Source of the DNA: Phycisphaera sp.
Lineage (GTDB): Bacteria; Planctomycetota; Phycisphaerae; Phycisphaerales; Phycisphaeraceae
Direction of reading: 5' to 3'
DNA: 50,508 nucleotides
NCBI GenBank assembly: GCA_023300125.1
Contig: JALZVY010000047.1
Location: 1-50,508, forward strand
Of the stretch, positions 25,173-37,300 are shown in pieces (position 1 is the stretch's first letter; each line of letters begins with the position of its first letter). A program made the position numbers and the translations under genes. The notes under the pieces were generated by a model. That model did not search any database, was not told where the DNA came from, and was given only the letters and a program-made list of their open reading frames with translations.

Positions 25173-26642
25173 TCAGCGTCTTCTTTTTTGGCGGTCAAAC
25201 TTATCAACGAGGTGATAAGCCGATTCGTGCAGCTGCTTCATGGCTTTGGCGAAATCGGGGTGGGGCTGGTAGTCCAGATTCAAGACCCCTTTGTTGACAT
25301 CCACGTCGTCGCGGTACTTGAAGTAGTCCCAGCCGACACAGCTCTTCGAGCGCAACAGATTGATGGTGAAGTTCTGGTACCACAGCCCCCGTTCGCGCTG
25401 GGTGGAGACAATCCACCCGGCGCCGTCGGTGTTGTCCAAGCCGCTGTCTTCGCCCTTGATGCAAAACTCGCTGACAACAAACGGCCTGCGTCGTCCGGCG
25501 GTCTCCCACATCTTGCGTCGATCGTCGGGCAGGTGCCACGCCCCGTATAGGTTGTAGGACACCACGTCGAGGTGAGCCGCGGCGGCGGCGCTGATCTGAG
25601 GGATGCCGGTCCCAGCGCCGTGCAGACGCGAGCCCAGCACCATGTGGTTGGGGTCGTGACGGCGCATGGCTTCAGACGTGATCTTGTAATACGTCTTGAA
25701 CACGTGCCCCACAAAATCCAGGTTGTCTTTTTTGGTGATGTCTTCGATCGTGCCCCGAGCGCCGTGACGGGCTCGGAGAAAGCGGTGGGCCTGGATGTAG
25801 TTCTGTCTGTAGCGGGGATCTTTGCTGTCGACTTTGAGTGTTCGCTCAAGCAGATCACGCGGCACGGGCATCTCGTTGTCGGTGTAGTGTCCGATCAACC
25901 AGGGGTCGTCACCGTGCTTCTTGGCGATGTCTTGCGCGACCTTGTCGCAGTAAGCCGGAAAATCGGGGTGGAACACGGGGATGATGTTGTCTTCGTACCC
26001 GCGGTGGCCGTACTTGGAGAACGTCACTTTCAGCGTGCCTCCAAAGCCCGACATCATGCTCAACGACGTGGTGTAAGGGTAAGGCTGTTGGTTGTCGAGA
26101 AAGGTCTTGTAGTTCGACCAGCGTCCCAAGCCGTTGAAACCCAGGTCCCGAAGCAATGCGGTGGTCTGTGTGACCCAGAGCTTGCCGCCGTTTTGCGTGA
26201 ATCGCTCGGGAACCGCGGGCCGCTTGACACCATCTCCGCCCCCCTTGGTCCGGCGGTACACGGAGTTCAATGACATGCGGATCAGCGGGTGGCCTTGGGG
26301 GTCAACCATCCACCAACGTCCGCGACTGCGCGTGACATGGAAATACCCCGTGGATTTGAGCTTCTTTGAGAGCAGTCCCCCGTACACCGACAGTTCGGGC
26401 GCTACGCGCTCTTCGGCCCCGCGTCCGAGCACGTCATCCACGCTCAGCGTGGCGTAAGTACGCAGCTTGGAATCGGGTTTCTGCCGGGTGGTGACCTGCT
26501 CGCCACGTTCTTGCGCCGCCCCTACGGGGGCGACCATGCACGCGGCAAGCAGCAGTACGGCCGCCAGAGTCGTGCGGACCAACAGGCGAACGTTGTTGTG
26601 CGCAAAGCATCGCGTCATCCATCCGGGGAGGCAGGTTGTCAC
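25173..26642 (-). CDS. Secreted GH50-like beta-agarase / clan GH-A glycoside hydrolase
   Basis: A 489-residue exported protein. GTG 26642 is chosen as start because AAAGGA lies 6 nt before it; ATG 26618 is an alternative. A signal peptide follows (TTLAAVLLLAACMVAPVGA). The domain opens GYFHVTRSRGRWWMVDPQGHPLIRMSLNSV, characteristic of agarase-like enzymes. The candidate acid/base Glu is E257 in WLIGHYTDNEMP and the nucleophile E392 in RPFVVSEFCIKG; strand segments VLGSRLHG and LDVVSYNLYG fit a TIM barrel. GH50 enzymes cut agarose, so marine red-algal polysaccharide is the likely substrate. No transporter or sulfatase genes were seen in the window. Family assignment is from motifs only. Confidence 0.78.
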   Translation of the reverse strand: MTTCLPGWMTRCFAHNNVRLLVRTTLAAVLLLAACMVAPVGAAQERGEQVTTRQKPDSKLRTYATLSVDDVLGRGAEERVAPELSVYGGLLSKKLKSTGYFHVTRSRGRWWMVDPQGHPLIRMSLNSVYRRTKGGGDGVKRPAVPERFTQNGGKLWVTQTTALLRDLGFNGLGRWSNYKTFLDNQQPYPYTTSLSMMSGFGGTLKVTFSKYGHRGYEDNIIPVFHPDFPAYCDKVAQDIAKKHGDDPWLIGHYTDNEMPVPRDLLERTLKVDSKDPRYRQNYIQAHRFLRARHGARGTIEDITKKDNLDFVGHVFKTYYKITSEAMRRHDPNHMVLGSRLHGAGTGIPQISAAAAAHLDVVSYNLYGAWHLPDDRRKMWETAGRRRPFVVSEFCIKGEDSGLDNTDGAGWIVSTQRERGLWYQNFTINLLRSKSCVGWDYFKYRDDVDVNKGVLNLDYQPHPDFAKAMKQLHESAYHLVDKFDRQKRRR

Positions 26643-26951
26643 TGAGGGTCCTTTCAAATGCAAAATTCAGCAAAGCCCTTGCGCTCCGCCTTTGGGCCGT
26701 TTCGACGCAAGCGTGAGCGTCATACTCCAGACCATAGGCACGCGGACACACTCAGGTCTCTGGTCACAGCGCTCATAAAGTGCGCCGCTGTGGACGCATG
26801 CCACAAGTCGGCCTGAGCATGGCCCCGGGCCGACGACCGACTTGTCTCATACGTTTTATACCGTGTCTCCAAGCGCTGCCCGCGCCGGTACAAGCCGGCG
26901 CAGGCAGCGATTGGTATTCTGCAAAGCAGCGGGCCTGTGAGGTGCAGGTTT
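26643..26951. other. Intergenic region upstream of the agarase gene
   Basis: 309 bp between fabI and the agarase-like gene, both on the minus strand. It holds the hairpin at 26875-26908 close after the fabI stop, and a TATAAA sequence on the minus strand near 26858 that could be a -10 box. No open frame here looks coding. Confidence 0.5.
26875..26908 (-). terminator. Probable terminator hairpin after fabI
   Basis: GCTGCC-GCGCCGG pairs with CCGGCGC-GGCAGC around a short loop, with one C-A mismatch. It lies 44 bp after the fabI stop. No T run follows, so termination here is only plausible. Confidence 0.45.
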
Positions 26952-27755
26952 TTACGCCCCGTGGCCTTCAGGCACACCGACGATGCTGAAGCCGCAGTCG
27001 ACGTGGATGGTCTCGCCGGTGACGCCGGTGCTCAGGTCGCTGAGCAGGTATACGGCGGTGTCTCCGACTTCGTCGCCGGTGTTGGCACGCTTCATGCTGG
27101 CGGTGTGTTCTTGGTACTGGATCATCTGATCCATGCCACCCACGCCGGCACCTGCGAGGGTTTTAAAGGGCCCGGCGCTGATGCAGTTCACGCGGATGTT
27201 GCGCTCGGGCTTGCCCAGTTCGTAGGCCAGGTAGCGGGTGGTGTGCTCCAGGCAAGCTTTCGCGATGCCCATGACGTTGTAGCCGGGGGTGACCTTTTCG
27301 CCGCCGTAGTAGCTGAGGTTGACGATGGCTCCACCGTCATTCATCAGGGGCATGGCCCGCTGCGACATGGCCAGCAGGGTGTAGGCGCTGGTGTCAATGG
27401 CGCTGAGGTAGGTCTGACGCGGCGTCTGGTGAAACATGTCGGGCTTGAGGTAGTCCTTATCGGCGAAGGCGATGCTGTGGACGATGAAGTCCAGGGTGCT
27501 TTCGTCTTGCTTCCATTTCTCGAACACCGTATCGAGGCTGGCGTCGTCGTTGGCGTCGCAGGGCACCAGCCAGGGGTCTTCGATGCCTAGGCTCTGAGCT
27601 GCCTTGCGCACGCGGTGTTCCATTTTCCCGATGGGCAGGTAGGTGAAACCGATCTTGGCGCCCTGCCCCACGAGCTGCTTGGCGATGAAATAGGCGTAGC
27701 TGCGCTCGTTGGCGATGCCGAAAACCAGTCCTTTTTTGCCGTCCATCAAGCCCAT
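26952..27755 (-). CDS. fabI: Enoyl-[acyl-carrier-protein] reductase (NADH)
   Basis: A 267-residue FabI catalysing the last reduction of each fatty-acid elongation cycle. ATG 27755 is chosen; the open frame continues far upstream over the divergent cytochrome gene but is not protein-like there. MDGKKGLVFGIANERSYAYFIAKQL is the atypical Rossmann nucleotide site of FabI. The catalytic pair is in YYGGEKVTPGYNVMGIAKA, fitting Y-x6-K. SAGPFKTLAGAGVGG is the substrate loop. Length is normal (about 260). It is divergent from the cytochrome c gene with 150 bp between; a TAATCT sequence in that gap could be its -10 box. Confidence 0.97.
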   Translation of the reverse strand: MGLMDGKKGLVFGIANERSYAYFIAKQLVGQGAKIGFTYLPIGKMEHRVRKAAQSLGIEDPWLVPCDANDDASLDTVFEKWKQDESTLDFIVHSIAFADKDYLKPDMFHQTPRQTYLSAIDTSAYTLLAMSQRAMPLMNDGGAIVNLSYYGGEKVTPGYNVMGIAKACLEHTTRYLAYELGKPERNIRVNCISAGPFKTLAGAGVGGMDQMIQYQEHTASMKRANTGDEVGDTAVYLLSDLSTGVTGETIHVDCGFSIVGVPEGHGA

Positions 27756-27905
27756 GAGAGTGTCTTTCTGCGTGTTGTTGGTGTGAAATTCGTGACAGGC
27801 CAAGAGGCGATGCCCAGCGCACAGATTAGCAGCCCCGGGCCTGCGGGTCGCGGGCGAGCCGTAGAAGGCGGGCAGGCGGGCAGGTGGGCTTCTTCCCGCC
27901 CTACC

Positions 27906-28373
27906 ATGGCCCGCGTGCGCTGCTTGCCTCCCCCACTGCCGCTGTTGCTGCTGTTCTGCGGACTGTTCACAGGCTGCGACCGCCCCCCGCCGGCCACCCC
28001 CGCCCAAGTGGTCGCGCTGCTTGAAACCGCCCTTCCCGAGGCGGCCCTGACCGCCCGGGTGCAGCGTGGCGAGGCGCTGTATTACGCCAACAGCTGCGCG
28101 AACTGCCACGTGCTCAAAGGCGCCAGCCGCGGGGCGCCGCGGCTGGCCCGGCTGTATCACAGCCCCGCGGTGTTGGTGAGCGGCCAGACGGTGGTGCGCG
28201 ACCGGGCCTACTTGGCGCGTTCGATTCTTGCGTCCCGGGACGAGGTGGTGGCGGGTTACACCCAGGCCATGTCGGTGTATCGGCACTTGCCTGCGGGCGA
28301 TGTGGCCGCCCTCATCGCGTTCCTTGAGACGTATTCGCCACCGCCGCGAACCACGGCCCCCTACGCCCCATAA
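27906..28373 (+). CDS. Monoheme cytochrome c lipoprotein
   Basis: A 155-residue exported protein. The signal peptide ends in a lipobox LFTGC, so Cys22-23 is probably lipidated and the protein anchored. One heme c site is visible, SCANCHVLKG (C-x-x-C-H); the C-terminal YTQAMSVYRHLPAGDVAALIAFLETY supplies the axial Met (AMSVY) as in small class I cytochromes c. The fold resembles the C-terminal cytochrome domain of cytochrome c oxidase subunit II. It stands alone, with no oxidase genes beside it. The open frame extends upstream to 27615 over fabI, so ATG 27906 is preferred. Likely an electron carrier in the periplasm. Confidence 0.88.
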   Translation: MARVRCLPPPLPLLLLFCGLFTGCDRPPPATPAQVVALLETALPEAALTARVQRGEALYYANSCANCHVLKGASRGAPRLARLYHSPAVLVSGQTVVRDRAYLARSILASRDEVVAGYTQAMSVYRHLPAGDVAALIAFLETYSPPPRTTAPYAP

Positions 28374-28386
28374 GACCCATAAGACC
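28369..28386. repeat. 9-bp tandem repeat over the cytochrome stop codon
   Basis: CATAAGACC occurs twice in succession and CA begins a third copy. The TAA stop (28371-28373) is part of the first unit. As with heptamer elements A and B, a short tandem array begins exactly at a stop codon, but no inverted partner was found. Confidence 0.6.
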
Positions 28387-28720
28387 CACGCGTCACCCAG
28401 CACGCGGCGTGATCCCGCAACGCAACGGCTGCAAATACTGTGCAGGCGGGCGAACGGCGCTCGCCGGTCTGCCATAGACGCATGCCATTTGAACTTTTCC
28501 TGCCCGCGGGGCGCACGCTGGTCACGGGGGTTACGTGTGGCGGCCGATAGAGCGGTACGGCGTGTTGACATCGCGTTTGCGGTACTTGAACCGTAACGCC
28601 CGATATGCCCAGATTCGTTGCGCTATGATGAATCAAAGCAGCACGCCCCCAAGCCCCTCACAGAGGGTCCTTCTTCACGGCAACCCCGGCTCTCAAGCCA
28701 CGCTCGATTAAAGAGGCACC
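28387..28720. other. Leader/promoter region of clpC
   Basis: About 330 bp with no convincing gene. It contains a GGCGA/TCGCC hairpin around 28449-28465 and the -10 candidate of clpC at 28624. I looked for the CtsR direct repeat (GGTCAAA-type heptads) and a CIRCE inverted repeat and saw neither. Confidence 0.45.
28624..28629 (+). promoter_or_regulatory. Candidate -10 box (TATGAT) of clpC
   Basis: TATGAT lies 91 nt before the clpC ATG. No good -35 sits at the usual distance. AGAGG lies 5-9 nt before the start codon as a ribosome-binding site. Confidence 0.4.
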
Positions 28721-31285
<2,565 letters not shown>

Positions 31286-31323
31286 CCCTCGCCCACCTGC
31301 AACGGCGATCAGCCGCCGATACG

Positions 31324-31375
31324 GTCCAAATAACAACGAGCCGCGGCCAAGGCCGCGGTTTGTTGTTGTTTGGAC
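31324..31375 (+). terminator. Terminator-like long hairpin after clpC
   Basis: CCGCGGCC/GGCCGCGG forms the inner stem with a tiny AA loop. The outer stem GTCCAAATAACAAC pairs with GTTGTTGTTTGGAC (one G-U). The 3' side is T-rich. It lies 38 bp after the clpC stop. Confidence 0.75.
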
Positions 31376-31576
31376 TTTCGCATGGCGGTTGAGGTAAGCA
31401 TCAAGGCACGAAAAGGCGGCAAAATGGTTACAGAAGGCGCAGCAGAGGCTTCGCCACGCGACCTTGCACGTGGCGGCGCGGGCCGCGTTAAGTCTTGATG
31501 TGAAAAGGGACGATACGTCATTGGAGTGATTACTTAAGCAGCCGCCCTGAATCTTCCGCCACTCACCAGTGCTCCC

Positions 31577-33094
31577 ATGAACGAAGAACTTCTTCAACGC
31601 GTGCTCGCTTCGCCCCGGCTGCCCAGCCTGCCCGCGGTGGCCTTGAAGGTCATCGAACTGGTTCAGCAAGAAGACGTAGAACTCGATGAGATTGCCGCAG
31701 CGGTCAAGAACGACCCCGCGTTGACCGCGCGGATTCTCAAGACGGTCAATAGCAGCTATTACGGCCAAGCGGGGCTGGTCACAGGCGTCAACCAGGCGCT
31801 GGTCGTCTTGGGTTTGCGAACGGTGAAAACCGTGGCGTTGGGCTTCAGCTTGGTCCCCAATCTTCAGCAGTCGGCTGAAGACGGCGAGGGCTTTGACCAC
31901 ATCAGTTACTGGAAACGGTCGCTACTGAGCGCCACCGCGGCCAAAATGTTTGCCGACAACGCCGGTAGCCGTTTCACCGAAGAGGCTTTTCTGGGCGGGC
32001 TGCTGCAAGACATGGGCATGATCGCCATGCACCAAGTGCTGGGCGAAGACTACGAGGCCGTGACCGACTCTGCTGGCGGCCACCACACCGCCTTAGCGGC
32101 GGCTGAGAAGGAGCAGTTGGGAGTGACGCACGCCGAAGTGGGCGAACAGCTGGCACACTCGTGGAACCTGCCCGCGTTGCTGGGCTATGCGATCCGCGGC
32201 CACCACACGCTGCTGGACACCCCGGCCGATCCAGAAGCCCAAGACGAGGCGGGCGCCGCGGACTTCGTGGCCCGCTGCGTGGCCATCGGCAACTTGGTCG
32301 CCGAGGTCTTTGTCCGCTCCGCCGCGGTCTCGGGCGAGACGCTCAAAAAGCTGCAGGAGCGTGCCGAAACCTGGTTTGGACTGACCCCCGACGCGACCGA
32401 GCCGCTGTTGATTCAGATCCACGAGGTGACTGCAGAGATGCAGCGTCTCTTCGAGTTGCCCGCAGGGAACCTGGGCGACGCGGGAGAGATTTTGCAGGCG
32501 GCCAACGAAGCGCTGCTCAAGCTGAGTATGCGTCAGCACCAGCAAACCCAGCAGCTTCTGGAAGACGCGACCACCGACGCCTTGACCAAGCTCTCCAACC
32601 GCCGCGCTTTCGATCAAGATCTGGACAAGCGCTTTTCCTTGGCCCGTGCAGGGGCCCCGCTGTCTGTGATCTTCACCGACGTAGACCACTTTAAGAACTT
32701 CAACGACAGCCACGGCCACGCGGTGGGCGATGCCGTACTTATCGCTTTCGCCCAGACATTAAAAGAAGCCGTCGGCGTGGCGGGAACGGTGTACCGCTAC
32801 GGCGGTGAAGAGTTTGCGGTGCTGTGCCCGGGTGTGACCCGCCGCGTGGCCGCTGAGTTGGCCGAGCGGACCCGGCACCAGGTCGCCGCAACCTGTAACG
32901 TTCCCAGCGACACCGGGGCGAAACTGGGAGTGACTTGTAGTTTGGGCGTGGCGTGTCACGACGGCACGACTTTCTCGCGGTCCGAGGTGTTGATGAAGGC
33001 CGCAGACCGGGCGGTGTATGCGGCCAAAGACGCGGGCCGCAACCGCGTACGGGTGTTCACCCCGCACAGCGAGTCGACGGCGGAAGCCGCTTAG
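31577..33094 (+). CDS. HDOD-GGDEF signalling protein (probable diguanylate cyclase)
   Basis: A 505-residue cytoplasmic protein. Residues about 10-210 are an HDOD domain (RLPSLPAVALKVIELVQQED, LTARILKTVNSSYYG, FLGGLLQDMGMIAMHQVLG). A helical linker of about 110 residues (NEALLKLSMRQHQQTQQLLEDA) leads to a GGDEF domain from about 335 (DALTKLSNRRAFDQDL, FTDVDHFKNFND). The active-site loop is YGGEEF, an intact catalytic form, so synthesis of c-di-GMP from GTP is expected. The RxxD inhibitory site is not apparent. Its stop codon overlaps the convergent asd stop by 4 bp. The nearby pilB/pilT genes suggest a role in pilus or surface behaviour, but this is inference. Confidence 0.92.
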   Translation: MNEELLQRVLASPRLPSLPAVALKVIELVQQEDVELDEIAAAVKNDPALTARILKTVNSSYYGQAGLVTGVNQALVVLGLRTVKTVALGFSLVPNLQQSAEDGEGFDHISYWKRSLLSATAAKMFADNAGSRFTEEAFLGGLLQDMGMIAMHQVLGEDYEAVTDSAGGHHTALAAAEKEQLGVTHAEVGEQLAHSWNLPALLGYAIRGHHTLLDTPADPEAQDEAGAADFVARCVAIGNLVAEVFVRSAAVSGETLKKLQERAETWFGLTPDATEPLLIQIHEVTAEMQRLFELPAGNLGDAGEILQAANEALLKLSMRQHQQTQQLLEDATTDALTKLSNRRAFDQDLDKRFSLARAGAPLSVIFTDVDHFKNFNDSHGHAVGDAVLIAFAQTLKEAVGVAGTVYRYGGEEFAVLCPGVTRRVAAELAERTRHQVAATCNVPSDTGAKLGVTCSLGVACHDGTTFSRSEVLMKAADRAVYAAKDAGRNRVRVFTPHSESTAEAA

Positions 33095-34227
33095 CGTTCG
33101 GCGCCTCGTCGCTCCAACAGCAATTCTGCGATCTGTACCGCGTTGAGGGCCGCCCCCTTACGGATCTGGTCGCCGCAGACAAACAAGTCAAGGCCACGGC
33201 CTTCGGGCTGACTGAGGTCCCGACGCACGCGGCCCACAAACACGTCGTCTTGGTGGCTGGCTTGCAACGGGGTCGGAAAGGCGTTGGCCGCGCGATCGTC
33301 CTGCAGGGTCACCCCGGGCGCGGCCCGCAACAGCTCCGAAGCTTTCAATTCTGAGCATTCGTCTCGGAAGGTGAGGTTGATGCTCTCGGCGTGGGCCCGC
33401 ATCACCGGCACGCGGACACACGTGGCGGTGATGCCGGTGCGGATGCGTTCGGGCGAAACCGCTGCACCTTGGTCGGCGTCTTGGTTCCAGATCTTGTGAG
33501 ACTCGTGCACCATCTTCAGCTCTTCTTGGTTGTACCCACCCATCTCCACCGGGCTGTTATGGCTAAAGAGATTGAAGGCGTACTGCATGCCAAACACGTC
33601 TTGGGTTTCCACCGTGCCCGTGCCACCGGGGGCGGAGAGTGCTTCACGGGTTTGCTGCTCAAGCTCACGCATGGCCGCGGCGCCCGCCCCGCTGGCCGCT
33701 TGGTAGGTGCTGACCACAATCCGCTCAACGCCTGCAAAGCGATGCAGCGGGTTGACCGCAAGCAACATGATGATGGTCGAGCAGTTGGGGTTGGCGATGA
33801 TGCCTGCCTTGAGCTCTTTGCGCAGACCGATCCCGGCTTCGGTGACGGCTTGGGGGTTGACCTCGGGCACCACCAGCGGCACGCCGTCGGTCATGCGGAA
33901 GGCCGACGAGTTGTCCACGACCACGGCCCCGGCCTTGACCGCAAGCGGCGCGTACTCGCGGCTGATCGATCCGCCGGCGCTGAACAGCGCCAGGTCCACG
34001 TCATCGAAGCTGTGTTCTCCCAAGGCTTCGACGGTCAGGGTCTGATCCCCAAAACTCAGGGTTTTGCCCGCCGAGCGCGCCGAGGCAAGTAGTTTCAGGC
34101 TGGTCATCGGGAAGGACCGCTGATCGAGCACCCGTAAAAACTCTTCTCCCACGGCACCCGTGGCGCCCACAATCGCAACGCGGGGGGCGCGGGCGGCGGA
34201 GAACGACGAGGAGGCTTGGGCGGGCAT
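33091..34227 (-). CDS. asd: Aspartate-semialdehyde dehydrogenase
   Basis: A 378-residue NADPH enzyme that reduces aspartyl phosphate to the semialdehyde, the branch point to lysine/diaminopimelate, threonine and methionine. RVAIVGATGAVGEEFLRVL is the nucleotide-binding loop; C149 in NPNCSTI is the catalytic cysteine; RVPVMRAHAESI carries the catalytic His. About 15 Ser/Ala-rich residues precede the usual family start; ATG 34227 is the first good start. The gene is monocistronic. Its TAA stop (33091-33093) overlaps the TAG of the convergent HDOD-GGDEF gene. Confidence 0.96.
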   Translation of the reverse strand: MPAQASSSFSAARAPRVAIVGATGAVGEEFLRVLDQRSFPMTSLKLLASARSAGKTLSFGDQTLTVEALGEHSFDDVDLALFSAGGSISREYAPLAVKAGAVVVDNSSAFRMTDGVPLVVPEVNPQAVTEAGIGLRKELKAGIIANPNCSTIIMLLAVNPLHRFAGVERIVVSTYQAASGAGAAAMRELEQQTREALSAPGGTGTVETQDVFGMQYAFNLFSHNSPVEMGGYNQEELKMVHESHKIWNQDADQGAAVSPERIRTGITATCVRVPVMRAHAESINLTFRDECSELKASELLRAAPGVTLQDDRAANAFPTPLQASHQDDVFVGRVRRDLSQPEGRGLDLFVCGDQIRKGAALNAVQIAELLLERRGAER

Positions 34228-34366
34228 GGACGTCTCGGGGAGGGGTGTGATGGTTGGCTCGAGATTCCCGCACAGCGAATAACCGTGTTACGGGGCACAG
34301 AGTTTAGCAGCGTGCTGGGTACGCCGAGTCTCGGTGGAGGCCTGCGAACTCTGGCAAAAGCCGGGC

Positions 34367-34372
34367 TACACT
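34367..34372 (+). promoter_or_regulatory. -10 box (TACACT) of a leaderless gene
   Basis: TACACT ends 7 nt before ATG 34380. It is the same hexamer and nearly the same spacing as before the gene at 9161. There is no Shine-Dalgarno sequence. Confidence 0.55.
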
Positions 34373-34379
34373 CTGAGCC

Positions 34380-37300
34380 ATGCCGGCGTTCTCATACTTC
34401 ATCGGGTTGCGGCGTGCGGGGAGCAGCCCGCGGGGCTGTCGGGTCTCAGGAGTCTCCGCCCTGCTGATCGGGGCCATGGTCACCGCTGCGGCAATGGTCC
34501 CGGGGTCAAGGGCCCTTGGGGCGGTTTACCTGGAAGATTCGCCCGATGCGGTGCAACGCGCCCGACAGGCCCAAGAACACCTGGAAGCGGGACGCCCTGG
34601 TGAGGCCGCCGCCCTGCTGCAGAGCCTGCGCATGGAGTTTGGCACCCGCTTGATGGAGCGTGAGCCAGGGCACTATGTCGACGGCGCACGCTGGGTGGGT
34701 TTGCGGCTGCTGGACGAATCGGTGTTGCGGGCGGCGTACCGGCAACGCTTCGACGCCGCGGCGCTGCGTGCTCGCCACGCCTCCCATCGGGCTCAGGACC
34801 CGCGGGCTGCCCTAGCCGCGGTCGCGGGGCGCTACGCCGGCTCGGGCCCCGGACGCGATGCGGCCTTGGATCTGGCCGCCCGTCACATCCGCGCAGGCCA
34901 GGGCTTGGCAGCCTGCGACGAGCTCAATGATTTGGCGGCCTTACCCGAGTTTACCGGCCAAGGCGATGCAAGTCTTTCAATGGACACCGACGCCGCTAAA
35001 CGCTTCTGGACGCTGAGCGCCTGGTCCGCGGCCTTGGTCAATGACGCGGCAGCGCGCGAGGCGGCCCTGAATCAGGTGGCCGCGCTCTCTGGGCCAGAGT
35101 TGGCCGCGGAGTTGGCCGCGCAGCTGACCGGCCCGCCTCGACCGGCCACCGACAGCGCCGCCGCAGAAGCCGATCCACGGGCCGCCCCTGGGCCATCGCC
35201 CCAGCCCCTTTGGCGCGTGACCCTCAGCGAACCCGAGCCCGCCCCAGACGATACCGGTACCTACCGCGCGTACACGGCCACCCGTGCCACGCCCACCTCC
35301 CCGCTGGGGACCGTGGCGCACGGCGAACTGATCCTGGCCAATGACACCCAGCGGGTTTACGCGCTGGACGCGGTCTCCGGGCGGATGCGTTGGAGCCACG
35401 CGCTGCCCGTTCCCCCGGCTGCGGATGCCCCGCAAGAGCTCTGGCGGGGAGGCGCCGTGCAAACTTTGCCTGACGCCAGGACCGTCGCCGCCACCGCCCA
35501 CCGCCCATACGCGTTTGCAGTGTTGGGGGCGGTACGCACCCTGCGTGGCCGGCAGGGACTTAACCCGCCAGCCCCCCTCAGCGTGCTGGTGTGTCTGGAC
35601 ACCAAGCGGGGCCAAGCCTTGTGGAGCGTCCGCCCCAGCGACGTGGACGCGGTGGTGGCCCGGGCGTCCTTTCACGGCACGCCGCTGCTCACCGACGATT
35701 TGGTGATCGTCGCGGCCCGTCGCAGCCAGGTGTCCAGTTTTGAAGACTCCTACTTGGTGGCCTTTGACCGCGCCACGGGAGCCCTGCGTTGGCGGCGTCA
35801 CGTGGCCAGCACCCAAGGCCCCCAGGCCCGGCGTGCAGGCATCGCGCTCTCGTCGATGAGCCTCTCTGCAGACCGCCGACGGGTGTACTTCTGTGACAAC
35901 TTGGGGGCCGCCGCGGCGCTGGACGCCCCCACCGGTGCAGTGCGTTGGCTACGTGTCTTTGCGTCCAAAGATGCCGCGACCTCATCAACGCATCCGGGCT
36001 TTGCACCGCTGAGCGCTGGGGCCGCGCCTGTGGCGGTGCGCGGCGGGGTACTTCTGCCCGTGCAACACGGCCCAGACGTTGGCCTGCTGCTGGAAGCCGA
36101 CACCGGCCGCACCCGCGTGTCACTGTCCGCCACGTCATCGCTGGCGGGTATGGCCCGCTTGCAGGCGCTGCCCGGCGGCGACCTGCTGGTGAGCACCCTG
36201 CACGGCGTGGTTCATCGTCTTCACGGAGAGGATCTCACCCCAGCCTGGACCCACCCAGACGGCGGGACCGACATGGCCCTCGCCGGCGAGCGCGTGTGGC
36301 TGTTGGATGCCGAGGGGCGTCTCACCGGTTTAGACCTGCAGTCAGGGGACATTCGGTACGCAGCCACACTGGCTCATCCCGGTGCCCTCGTGGCCGTCGA
36401 GCACGGCCTGGTCACAGTGACCCGCCGGTCCTTGGCCAGCTACACGCCTTGGTCCGCGGCCTACGCCACCCTGCAAGAGCGCGCCGACCAGCAGCCGCAT
36501 GCCCCCGAGATCGGGCTGAGCATGGCCACGCTGGCACTCAATGCCGCGTCGGTCCCCGCGGCCAACGCCTCCCACCCCCCTGTTCCCACGGCCCAAGCGG
36601 TGCTCCGCGGCATCAACCACACACTGCAAAGCCTTGACGCCCCCGTCAAGACCGTCGAGCCCGCCGACCGCGAGCAGCGTGCCCACACACTGGACACGCT
36701 GCTATCGCTCACCGACCGGGCGGCGGGCACCCTGGATCCGCACGACGTGGACCGCATCTTTGACCGGATTGCGGGGGCCGCCCGCAGCCCGCACGAACTT
36801 TTGAGCTACACCTTGGCCCGGGCGAGCGCTGCGGCAACCCAAGACCGCCCCACGCAGGCCGCGGATCTGTACCAAGCAGTGCTCGGCAACGACGCTCTCT
36901 CATCCGAGCGCATCCACCGCCACGGCGTGGCCCGCCGCGGCGGTGTCGTCGCCCGGCAAGCCCTGCAAGACCTGGTTGCACGCTCGGGCCGCGGCGTCTA
37001 CGCCCCACATGCCCGCCGGGCGGCCATGGCGCTCAAGCAGCTCAACCAAGGCGTCGTCGACGACCCAGAGCCCTATCTGGCCCTGGCCCACCGCTACCCC
37101 TTGGGCGCTGCCGCGGCCCAAGCCCTGCTTCGGGCCGGGCAGCTGCAGTCCGAAGGCCACATCCCCGCCGCGGCCGCCACCACTTTGCGACGCAGCCACA
37201 GCCTGTCGGTCGACGACGCCGGACGCTCCGCCGCCGCCGCGGCCCTGGCCACCCACTATCTCTCGCAAGACCGGCCCGCCGCCGCCGTCCGCTGGCTGAT

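Noticed and set aside
28374..28720. A heat-shock operator (CIRCE or CtsR site) before clpC
   Set aside because: Neither the TTAGCACTC inverted repeat nor the GGTCAAA direct heptads is present.
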